Assembly: GCA_000727475.1 (NCBI GenBank)
Contig: KL647288.1
Location: 7,095,414 to 7,159,413 of the forward strand
Length of the DNA: 64,000 bases
Direction of reading: 5' to 3'
Source: Sarcocystis neurona
Lineage: Eukaryota > Apicomplexa > Conoidasida > Eucoccidiorida > Sarcocystidae
The notes beneath the pieces were generated by a model. The model was not told the origin of the DNA. It did not search any database and saw only the letters and a program-made list of their open reading frames with translations. The position numbers were made by a program, and so were the translations under genes. The stretch's first letter is position 1. Each line of letters opens with the position of its first letter. Of this stretch, positions 27,201 through 39,200 are shown piece after piece.

Positions 27201-30200
27201 GAATCTGGTAAGCCTGAGTTTTTGAATTGCAAGTTCGTTACCTAGATTTTGACCACGCTGAGATCGCGCTGCTTCAGCCGCGGCGGACACAGTGTCCTCT
27301 ACTGATGAACTGCTTACTTTTTTCAACTGAGAAGGCGGTTCTCTCTCAATTTCACCTCTACTTTTATGCAGGTCTGGCAGAATGCAAGCTGTGCCTTCCC
27401 GGTCATCTCTGTAAAGACAAAGGCGTAATTGAACAGTGCCCTGCAAAACATTATTGCCCAAATGGAGCCAAGGTGCCGGAACCATGCCCAGAAGGCATGT
27501 ACACAGACGAGGAGGGTTTGGACAGTTTCAAGCAGTGCTTTGAATGCCCGCCAGGAAAAGTCTGTGATAAGGCACAGTTGCAGACTGACTGTCCCGTGGG
27601 GCATGTGTGCCTGCTGGGGGTGGGGGAGAGTACAATGAGTCAGGCGGACAAAGACCTTGAACTTCTTTGGGATAAGCTCTCCTTCTGGGCGGGTTTCGCT
27701 ATCGGATACGGGTGAGGACTCACGTCTGTTCGTTTCCATTTGCTTTCTGGGCTACACGTGTCACGGAGCCCTCCACCAACTCTAAGTGACGGAGTCCCGT
27801 CTGTTAGGTTTATAGAGTGGTGGAGTGGTCCTCTCTACATGCTGCAATAGTCTCTAGAATTTACAAGTGCAGATTGTGAGCGGCACGAGGATGCACTGGT
27901 ACATACGGAACCACATAAGCACCTTCTGCTGCTGCCTCGATGTAAGCGGAAACATGATGCTTTGCTGAAGTACTGGCTCCGTGACCTCGGACATCACCGG
28001 CGCTCACCCACAAATAGCACGCGCGTGGTGGACGCATGGAGAAGACGGTCTTGGCGTACAGGCGAAGCCAGCAGTACTTCTGTCCCTCTAGAATTGACAG
28101 GCTAGCGCACTGCTTAGTGAAGAAGCAGGTCTCGTCATTTACGACTGCGCATTTTCCCCCTGTCGTGCTTTGCTGGCAGCGGTTTGTGTCCATCTGGCCA
28201 TTACTGCCCCGCTGGCTCTTCCGTCCCCGTCCGCTGCCCTCCACGTAAAGCACGTCCACAGCAGGGGGGGGAGACGGAAGCAGATTGCGAGGAGTGCCCG
28301 GCAGGGCACTTCTGCGAAGAACTTTTCCCGGTGAGTGCAGCCGACTGCGCAACTTGTAGCATGCACGTGCAAGTGGTGCTACTTGGTCCCAAGGGTACTG
28401 CAGAACACAGAGCACAAGGAGAAGTACTCATTATCCACAGTTATAGATGCACTAGCCGCAAGGATACCAGATCCATCAGAGCAGCTGTGACAGCTGTACA
28501 GGAGATGTTGCCCTCGCCACCGAACTGCTCCCAGCTTTTTTCTAGAATACGCGACGCCCCCGTCTTCTCGTTAGCCTGTCCCCCACTCCTCCTTATGGCG
28601 CTTGAAAGTTCTCCCCAAGTGACGCGTCTCAAAACGTCACTTCACCACACTGAGCCCACACCACTTACCTGCTTCACTACATTTTCAGCTGTCCGCTTTC
28701 CACCCTCGTTCCCTAGCTGGCGTGCTAATCAGTTCCGTATGACGCTAAATCTGAACGTGGGGCGGTGGTGTGGTGTAGACCTTCAAACGCCACACGATAT
28801 GACATTCTTACAACAAACTACAGGAGAACACCTAATTCATCTCCAGGGCGTTCTGCGCCTTGTTCCGCTTTTCCGAACGCATCACAGGTTCCTTTTATGT
28901 GTTTGCCGGGTTACTACTGCCTGGGGGGTCAAGCGGAGCCGGAGCCCTGCCCAGCTGGTACCTACAGCACGGCAGAAGGCGCGTCTTCTGACGCTGTTTG
29001 CACCCGTTGTCCACCAGTACGTCCCTCCTTGCCCACACTCAGTATATGCTGCTCCCAATCATGACATGATTGTCGCAAGTCCCACACTTATGATTACTCT
29101 CTGTGCTTCAGTACAACGTTTTCTTTTGTGCACTTGCCAGACAGCAGGGTCAAGAAACGGGTACAGATTACTACAGCTGCATACTGGGCGTTCCACATTA
29201 TGTGCAGCCATACGTGGGTAGAGATTAGTGAAAGCGGTACGCCGTCTACGGGTACGGCGAATGCGTTCTACGTAGTGCATGAGCACCGAAGCTCCCCCTT
29301 AAGACGCCTTGTTCGTGCTGGGCCATTTACATACATGATCGAGCTCAACTCGTAAGCTGTGTCATTTTTCAGTGAGCTCCTTGTTGCTCAAGCAGCTCAG
29401 CATGCCCTACACATCTTTACGGGACAGAACACGCACACAACAAGAAACAAACAAATCTTAATTACGGCGCTCCACTAGTATGCTTGTACACTTCAGGGAT
29501 TTGCCTGCTCGATGGAAGCAATAGTTCACTACGGTTCGCTTCTGTGCCCGGTGGGCTACTACTGCCCTGAGGGACGGCCGGATCCCGTTCCTTGCCCTGC
29601 GGGTCGTTACGGTAGATCTAACCTTTTGGAGGACTCTCTGAGCTGTACGGCGTGCCCGGCAGGTACGTTCGTCTGCCACGTCGAAGCTGTGGCCTCGAGA
29701 CACGCCGTCTACCATCGTCAAAGGTAGACCTGACAATTTTCCTGCCGAAGAGACTGACGACATCTTTATTCGTATATGCGTAGAAATGCTTCTCCATGAT
29801 AGAAGCGCATGGCCACGCACTCCCAAGTGTATGTTGCTTCCGGCGGTAGACGACGCAGCTGTTGTAGCGGCTGCCCACTCTCGTACCAGAGAGCCTTGCT
29901 CTGATACCCTTTGTCCGAATTCACTTCCGCCCTGTGGCTGTAAGAGGTTCCTTTCCACTGCTTGCGTGCGCTTCCTTTTAATTTCTTCCCAGGGAGAGTC
30001 TGTAGCGCGGAATCTGAAGCCGAGACGCCATTCACTATATGCCCTGAAGGCTTCTACTGCCCAGAAGGTTCTTCTACGGCTTTGTCGTGCCCAGGTGGCC
30101 ACTACTGTCCGGCAAGCTCCGTGACACCGTCTGAGTGCCCTGAGGGCTACTTCTGCGCGAAAGAGTCCGCTCAACCTACTTTGTGTCTGCCAGGAACTTT

Positions 30201-33200
30201 CTGCCCCCCCAAGACTGCAGTGCCTAACGTCTGTCCTGCAGGATACACTGTGAGTTGTCCAGCACCTGACACTTCTCCTCATCCGCAGAACGAAGCAATC
30301 ATCTGCACCTGCGCAGAAGGAAACTGGTTTCGAAAGGCTTGTGGCAAAAATTACGTTGCACACGGAATTCATATGCTGGCTAGCGAAACTTGGCTACAAC
30401 TTGTTAAGACGTTGTGGTCGCACCCCCTTCCCCGCTGGGAAGTCAGTCCATCATTCGGGATCAGGTGACAAGAGCTAGAAATATGCTCTGGATGAACGCG
30501 TGTTCCCGGTCTTCTGCTTCCTTCTCTCTTTTCCTCCCGGTAGGCAAAGGACTACTGCGAAGGCGCATATACAGTGGCCGACTGCTGTCGAGCTTGCCCG
30601 TCTGGCACGTACTCGGACACGCCAGGGTCTGTGGAGTGCAGAGCCTGCGCTGCGGGTTACATATGCACAGGTATGGTTGCCTGTTGCTTGAGATACCACC
30701 TGTCGTCTGCACACGTGTGATCGTGCTCCTTTCGACCTTTTCCACTAACCAACATATAGCGTCAGCATGCGCAGCGCTGGAGTTTGGGGGTCTCTCATTG
30801 ACCATTCGGGGGATGTGGTGGGTCAAATAGTTTGAATGTTTAGAAATACTAGAATGCACACAGCTGCTGGTTCGTGTTTCTTGGTGTTCTTTGTTTCGTT
30901 TTCTGCGCAGAAGACCTCGCCAGAAATGACGAGCGTCTTGCTGCCAAAAAAGTGTCTCGTGAAGCTGCACGTGCCACTAACTACGCACAGCGTTGTACCC
31001 AGTGCATGCAAATATTAGTCTTACATCCGCTGTTCTCGTTTTCGTTGTTATACAGGCACTAGCACGACGGCAAAACCCACAGACAACTCGACCATGTCAA
31101 ACGCGGAAGGATATGTGTGTCCTGTCGCGCATTATTGTCCGGCGGGTGCTGTCGCTCCCATTCCCTGCCCTGCTGGGACGTATAGATCTACAACTGAAGG
31201 CGACGCTTTGAGTTCCTGCACGCCGTGCCCGTACGGCACCTATCAACGCTTTCCAGGAATGGTCAGTCGCACGGCACATGAAAGGGTGCTGTGTGTCTGA
31301 GACGTTGGATACAGATTCTGTAGTCCACTTCTGCCCGCATTTTTCGAGGCTTTTTGTCTAAAGCGTCGCCAGCGACAGATCAGAAAGCAGATGTTACGCA
31401 GTAGCTCGCAAACTGGTGAATACTAGCGGCGGGAATTGGATTAGCAGGTGTGCAACAGAGGGATGCTTGGTTCTTCACTGGCACAAAGTGCCGTAGACGG
31501 ATCTATGGAAGACCTGGTCGTGTGTAGAGGATGCGTGACCATCATATTTCGATGTAAGTTGGCTGTCGCACTGCTGTTTTCTCAGTTGTGCTTTGCCAAA
31601 ACGTAGTGTGCTCTTTTGGCACACAGGATAGTCTTCAGTCAAGACACAAGCCAGTGTGGTGCTTCACTTTAGTGGGCAGTGCATCAAAGCCGAGTTTACT
31701 GGTATATCACGTGCTACGGTTAGGAATAACCCTCTGAATGGGGTGGGTCAAGCTGAAACGGCGGACTGCTCTTTATACTCTGTCACAGCTGTGTGCGTGT
31801 AACTAGCCCCAAGCAGCCGCATGCCTCTTTTCTCATTTCGTTTACATTCATATATATATACGGAGGTAGAGAGGTAGAGAGACACGCAGTCATGCAAGAG
31901 TCCGCGCGTATACTTTTGTCCTTGTATCAGCGACAACACGAGTACCTGGCACGTCAACAAATCGTCTTGCGCGCTGCTGACCGCTGCCTCAAAAAAACTC
32001 TTTTCGAAGTCAGTGACAGTGCAAAATTGTGAGAATCACACTTTGTTGAGCTTTTCGCAGACGTCATGCGTACCGTGCGGGCCTAACGCACGATCGGAAC
32101 TTCTGGAGGGATCAAAGACGTGCACGTGCGTGGGCACTGCCCGTTACTACCAGCCTGAAAGCGCCACATGTCCTTGCTTTGCGGAGTGAGTCTAACTTGC
32201 CGGCAGATCCTCTGTTGCTTCAATGTAGGTGATTTTGGCCCAGCGGGAGAGTCCTTCATTACTCAGTTGTGAGCTAGGAAAGACTTCCTCTTTAGCTGAT
32301 CAAAACGTGGGAAACGAAAGAGGTGAAGGTCCACACCCCACAATTGCGACGGGGACGGTTGGCGGGAACACGGTGTGGGATTTGGTTGATGGTGGGGAAG
32401 TTCCGTGGAAGCGTGTCGCACGCGATAGCGATTCTGGTAGCATCCCGTGCCAAGGCTGATTAACCACGTCACTTGTGTTGCCCCGTCTTAGCCACGTGAC
32501 ACTACTATTGTTCTCGCTGTCGCCAGGGGATTGAAAATTCGAGAAGACTGTGCAGTGATGAAGTGCTTCGTGAGGAATGCCACGCGTCTGCGTCTCTCTG
32601 GTTTCCTTTACAACTGACGATGCCGCCAGTGCGGTCGTGCGTGCTTGATTCTGTCCCTGCAGCTACGAGGCTACGGTTACTGATGAAACGATGGATGAGC
32701 AGCGGGACGGTCGCAGCCCGTGCCAGAAGATTCTGCACGAAAAATGCGAGACTCATCAAATTCGCGACGCTCTGGGCAACTGTTTAGAGGCAGTTGACTG
32801 CAAGAAGTCGTGCCGCGGTGCTGCGGGCATTTTTCTCAGCAGCTTCGGAGTTTGCCAATGTAAGGATGGTGCCGCAGTCTCAGCGCAGTGCAACACGACT
32901 TGCAAGGAGAAACTTCCTTCAGTGGGCGTCACCAGCAAGGGACTGGTGGAATACGACCCTGTCGCCAACACGTCTACGACCTACCTGGCTGGACTCCCTT
33001 CCTCTATCAATATCGAAGCCCTCATCTTCCTCTGCAACAAGCACCTGGTGAGCGAACTCCCGCATGCATATAAACCGAAGTCGTAGCAATTCCGGTTTCA
33101 CGTCATTGCCACGTACTGAGGCAGGACAACGAGGAGAGCGTGCGCGCTTTTCACGTACGATCTCGACCTGCACGGCGAAGGATATTTTGGAAAGGCAGAA

Positions 33201-36200
33201 AAAGTGGGTCACAGACCTCGTCCCAACAGGCGCACACGCAACACTAGTCGTATAAACAGCCTTTTCCTGTCGTCTTACGAGTGAAATAAGTTGTGGGCCG
33301 TGCGGTTAAATCATTGCACGGACATGTCAGCAGTGGCCCTTCTGCGACGATTACTACTACTACTACTAGTACTACTACTATGGCTAGTACTACCAATACT
33401 GCTAAGGCCCTGGTTTTGTTGCTGTCGGAAGCACACAAGTAGAGCTAACTGGTTGAGTACGGTCTGACACCCTTTGAACGGTTTGACCACTGGACGCTAG
33501 AACTTAGGTGAAGGTAGGTTCTAGTTTGTGGACGTGACTTGAGAGACCTACAGTGCGGCATTAGTCGCCATCTGCGACTTAGGGGAAATGCGGCGCTGAA
33601 CACCGGGGACTGTTTTTCAGCTGGAGTTCCAATTCAAGCGTACATTTAGAGAGAAGAGCTTTGGTATCCTGTTGAAAAGTCGCTACCCTTGCAGCTCCTG
33701 CAGCTGATGGATTTCGCGTTACTTGTGCGCGTGCAAAAGTATAGGATTGCCGCTCGGTGCCATCCGCGCGAGTAATGTTTCGAAGCTTCCTGCAATAAGG
33801 AACTCGTGCCGCCGCCTCGTGCTGTCGAGTTTTTCGGCAGTGGAAACCCCAATCGAAATCCCAAAATGATTTTGAAAAAATTTGCTTGTATCAAGAGGGA
33901 GAGAATCCCGTTCACTTCCAAAATCCTCCATGTGTGTACGTCAGCGTTGCGACGGATCATTTCTTATCGTAAAAGCCTTGCGCCTGGCAAGAGCTCAGCG
34001 TCGGACCGTGGCCGTTGTCCGCCTGCTCCATTACTGCGTACCTACAGAGTGTCTTATTTGGCCGCACGCAGGCCGTCATCTCCCTCTTCATCCCTGCACT
34101 GGAACTGAACGGAGTTTTCTGTTTTGCCTGTAGTTCTGGTGCTCTTGAGAATGCGTTTCGTCCGTCAAATCCTCCCTTGATAGGCGCGTATCCTTGAACG
34201 CAACGAGAGCAACCGCTTTCAAATCCGATTTTGTTGTGGGCGCGGCCGTAGGAGGAGACCACCGAACCCTTGGCTACGTCTTGCCCAGTGTCTTTCCAGC
34301 GCGCCTCGGAGAGTGGGCTGGACGGCCTTAGAAGAATGCCGGACAACTTGCGACCCTCCCAACCATTCAAAGTCGCTCGCTATACCCAGGAGACTGAAGC
34401 AGCAGAGGCGTTACACTCTGAGACTGAAACGGCAGAGGTGCTGAATCCACGTTTCCCAACTGGAAAGACATCATTTGCGAAGGAAGCAAACGTTGTCCCC
34501 AGGCCCGTGCTATGTCTTTCCCGAGGCTCGACTATCGTATGGGAGCTGCACGATGGCGTTGTACCAGTCTATCAGAAGGTAAAGCCATCAGTCGTCAAAA
34601 CTGTCTTCCCCTTTCTCGACAAAGTAACAAACCCTAACTTTGTTCGACGTGCGCTCTGTATCCGCATACCTCTGTCTTGTAATGCGAGCCTGAACCTATC
34701 CCGGTGTGCGTTGAGGATGAAACGGTCTTGCTTTTTACTTGATATCACGCAGCAGAGGAGGTTGAGCAGACGCGAAAGGACTTAAGCGCAGAAGGCTTCC
34801 ATCAGTAGACTTTTGTTTATCCGCCGTCAGTGCATCACCCTGTATATTGAGGCGGCGCAATATCGAAAACTCCTGAACACGGGTGTAGACGAAAGGAGAA
34901 ACCGAGTTTTCTCCGCGGTTAGTAGATGGTTGCTTGTTTTTCTCCCTCCTGCATGTGTACGCGTCTTCAGGAAAACCTCCTCAATACGAACGTCATGATG
35001 GATGATACGGCATTTCGCGAGCTGGCAAGCCAAACTGTGCCGCCGAAGTATTTTGCCTACACCTTCCTCGAGTCTGGAGTTTTCGTTTTTGCAGCATCCA
35101 ACAATGCGCTGGAAATTTCGGTGGTTGCTATTGTCCCGGATGGTGTCCGTTGCCCAGGAGGGACAACGTAAGCGAAGAGCGGAACTTCGCCGTTGTTAGC
35201 GCAGAGTGTCCCTGGTGATGGGAGAAGTCGTGCTTACGGCGTGGAACGACGCATGCTTTTGCACTGATACTTGCTGTTGAATAGCAACCTCGAGCCACCG
35301 TAGCACCGACCTAGATGCTCCACTTTCGAGCTCGTGGGGCCCCCCGTATGTAGCTGGGCAGAACTTCAGATACCGTTATAGACTGGAGCTAGCACAGGCA
35401 TGTCACGGTTGCCTTTCAATTACACTCAGCACTGGGACCTGGTCACACACGTCGGTAAGCTTCGAAGGGCTGTCGGACACACAGAAAAAGGGGGTTCCTA
35501 ATAATAAACAGCGACGCCGTTGACGTTGTAGGAAGACTATGCCCATATGTGTGGAACTGCAGACAGCAAGCCCTTCCCGGAGCATAGCCTATTGCGTACA
35601 CAGGCGTGGGGCGAGCCGAATTACAACTCGCAGGTGCTCTTTGTAAAGATTTACTGTATGCGTGCACTCTTCGACGAATCACACGTTTTCCGGCCACACT
35701 GTTGCATCGCACACTAGGGTTTCTAATCCGGTGTGCGTGACCATACCGTGCTCTGCAAAATAGTAGCCCGTTCCTCGCCCGCCCTATATATCTGGTTGTA
35801 GCTACACGATATATCCCCAGGACAACGGACCATGGTGGTATCCGGTGAGGTGACGACTTTTACTCTAGGTCCAGGAAGGCTCCGCGGCTGGACGCATTTA
35901 CGCGTTGTACTGATCTGCGTAAGCGCCTACTTTTGGAAATGTTTCTCTAGGTAACTTTTGCTCTCAACAAGTAAACTCCTACTACGTGTCAGTCGCCCTG
36001 CGCCTTTCCGCAGGTCGCCGACGCCTCTTTCTATGCGAAGCCTCAGTCTCTTAGGCGTCACCTCAGGTGCCTCGTCTCTGGTGTTAAAGCCGAATTGGAT
36101 CTTGATCATCCTCGGGCTGCTGGCAGTCGTGAGCGGTTGCGCGCTGCTCCTTTTCGGGCTATGGAGATGCCAGCGGAGAAGCTGGGTGCCCTCTACGCGC

Positions 36201-39200
36201 CTAATAGGCATGTCTGCTGGTCGTGGCAAGCCTGAAGCGATACCTGAAGAGCTCGCAGCAACGACAATTTTTCGCAAGTCACGCTTACAACACCATTCTG
36301 TCGCCTTCGAAGCATTCCCCCAGAAGGTACGCCCGTATAGCAGCGCACTTACGACCTCGCCTGATATCTGGTTCCTTAGTTCCTCGAAGTTCAAATGTAG
36401 GCGTTGCCTGAGATATGCCGTTTTGCGTCCTTCAGCTGCAAAGACTCGTATAGACGTGCAAACGCATAGAAATGTAAGTCTCCACATGTAGGGAAGAAGC
36501 TGGAAACCTCTTGCGTTGTTGCTGTACACCCATTTCATCTGCCTATTCCTTGGTGAGGCCAGCACACGTGCACCGATGTTCTTTTCTTCAATGTGGAAAA
36601 ACGATTGGACTTTCGATGAAAAGCCTTCCTATTCATGTTCAACTCTGATGATCTTTTGTATGACTCTCTCGTGTACTGAAAGCGCACGCATCCACACACA
36701 TTTGCAGCGAAATGTTTTACCTGTGTACACGCTGCGAATGAGCAAAAGTCTACGAGCCTATCTTTGCGAGAAGTTGGTGGCAACCGCATCCGCACTTACG
36801 GTGAGGACTGGATCACTCTACCTAGTCGAAGCGCCGGCGCGTCATTATGGTTTGCCTTTGTGTCTCAAGCGCCTTTCACTCGTAACATCAAAATTGTCCC
36901 ACATTAGCTGTTCACTTTTTACGCCAAAGAGGCTCAGGCAGGTCCCTTATCTAATTTTGTGGAGGTTCACATGAAAATACGTACAAACCTGTATGCGCTG
37001 TACGGAAACGTACACCGGTGTCCGCAGTTACACGTATTCTTGTGTATAACGTAGGTAGACACACAGGCAAGAAATTTTTATTTCAGAGGGAGTCCTAACA
37101 AGTAAGGCATAAAGAAACGTTTCGTGTTTCTCCTTCCCTTACTGTCAGGAGAGAATAGGAAGCCCCCCCCCTCAGCCTCGCCGACGCAACGGCGAAATTT
37201 GCAGCCGTAGACGTTGACTCGATGGATACTCGTTTATTCCAGGTATTCTTCGCCCCACATGCAGAGACAGTCCTTCCTTTTGAGCAGCACGCTCAGTGAT
37301 AGCCAGTTGTTCCCTAAGGTTGCTACCTCTCGAGCACATGGCTACGAGATTCACAAGCTGCTGCCGGCAATAATTACAGAGCTAAGGATTGTCTACAATA
37401 TGCACTGGAGCGGGTGTAGACAAAATATTAGCGTGGATCGCCTGGAACGCCAACTGGTGCAAAGAATTTCTCAGAGTGGAATACACAAGCAGAGAAGCTT
37501 CACTCGTGGCCTACTGAACCCGCCTTGAAGACATATTCGGATGACTTGCAAGGCCTGCAAGCCATTTTCCGAGCTGATCACAGAGGAGTTCTTTGAAAAG
37601 CAGACATTGTACAAGCGCACACACCCCTGCTTGAATGCGTGTGTCGCGTTTGGATGCGTGCACTTGCATGTACGTTTGTGATCCGTCTCGTCGTCAGGTG
37701 CTGCTAGAAAAACTGTTGGACTTCCAGCAGGTATTACAGTGCTTTGTGGATGACGAGCTCAAAACTTTGCAGTCGACCTGCTTCTCAATCAATTCCAGGG
37801 TAAGGGGCGTGTTCTCGACTGCAGGACGATACTTTCGCAGCTAGCGCAATGCTCGTCGCGTCCGCAGGCCTCTATCTTTGCACGTACAGACAGAGCACGT
37901 CAGTCCATAACCACCTACAGATATCACCATAGAGAGCCAGAAAGGAGATACGACAGTGGTGATCTTTTGTTGCTGCTCAAGGTAGCTATACACGATCAAT
38001 CATCCTGCGGAAAAGTAGTGACAGTGCGCTGCTGTCTTCCTGGCTGCTCAGGTTGGTGCGCTGCTGCTCAAGACAAAGCAAATGCTCTTCGTTCTCCCGC
38101 GCGAAGACAGAAACGCGCTGTCACGTCATTTAGGGACGATGACGCAAGCTTTGTTGCGGCTACTGGCGGGGGAAGCAGACGTCGAGGAAGTGGACACGGA
38201 TGTAAAAGCAAGTTCTTTTGATCCAGAAGGGGATGGGGAAACGCCACAGGATGGAGACGTCAACTCTAATGTTATACTGTGCTTCGAACTCGGCGGCCTC
38301 GCCCTCCTCGACACCCTCGACCACCTGTGGTTCAGCTCAGTCAAAGTGCGTAGGGTGTGGCTACACGTACCTGACTATATGGTACTGCATACATGTAGAG
38401 GTGCACAGATGTATACGCCTGTGCTGCACGTACACTGGAGTTTAGGCTCGCATAACTAGGTACGTACTAAACGCATGAAACTATTCAGCACAGCCCAGTT
38501 CTACGACTTCTCACCAGCTCCGGCTCAGGCCTCTCCTCCTTTCTCTGCGTGTGACACAGGTGAGAAACTCATTAACATCACAGCTTCTGGCCAAAGCCTG
38601 TACAGTATAAGGTGTGCTACATAGTGCAGTACGTTAATCGATCTATCACTGCAGTGCTCCGATGCATTCATGAGAACGTAGGTCGATTCCCTCAAACTGC
38701 TGAATGTAGTAGCAGTTACGTTACTTTCGTGACAAGAGCCTTCAGTGCCTCTTGTATCTACTTGAGATGCGTAGGCCCTAGGCGGAGCCCCTTAGGGAGT
38801 GAAATTGCCCATGGTTATTGTTAAAGTGTGCATGTGGCTGCCCCAGAAGCAAGACGAAGTGCCAGAAGAGCTTGTCGAGCGACTGCAGGAGTTTCTGAAT
38901 GACAACGATAGAGATCCTGCATACGCCGCAGCGGCTCTTGCCGCTGTGTACGACCAGTTTTGCTCGGGCAAGGCTCTCCAGCAGCGAAAACTAAAGACTC
39001 ACTTGAGTGTCTTTCAATCCGCCTATCTGGCGAAAGCAAACGCCATTTACGACCTTTCCGAGACTCTTCAAACAATGTCAATGGCTCACTTTGGCACGCT
39101 GTTTGAAATGCGCGACGCGCATCTACGAAAAATAAAGGAGGTCGAAATGAACGCTTTGACCGAAGGAATAACCACAATGGCCCGGTACGACAGCGCTTGA

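Noticed and set aside
30911..31017. Open, helical-looking frame between exons 35 and 36
   Set aside because: It has an acceptor-like CAG but no good donor. Exon 35 joins exon 36 directly in phase 1 and restores a normal GCC spacer.
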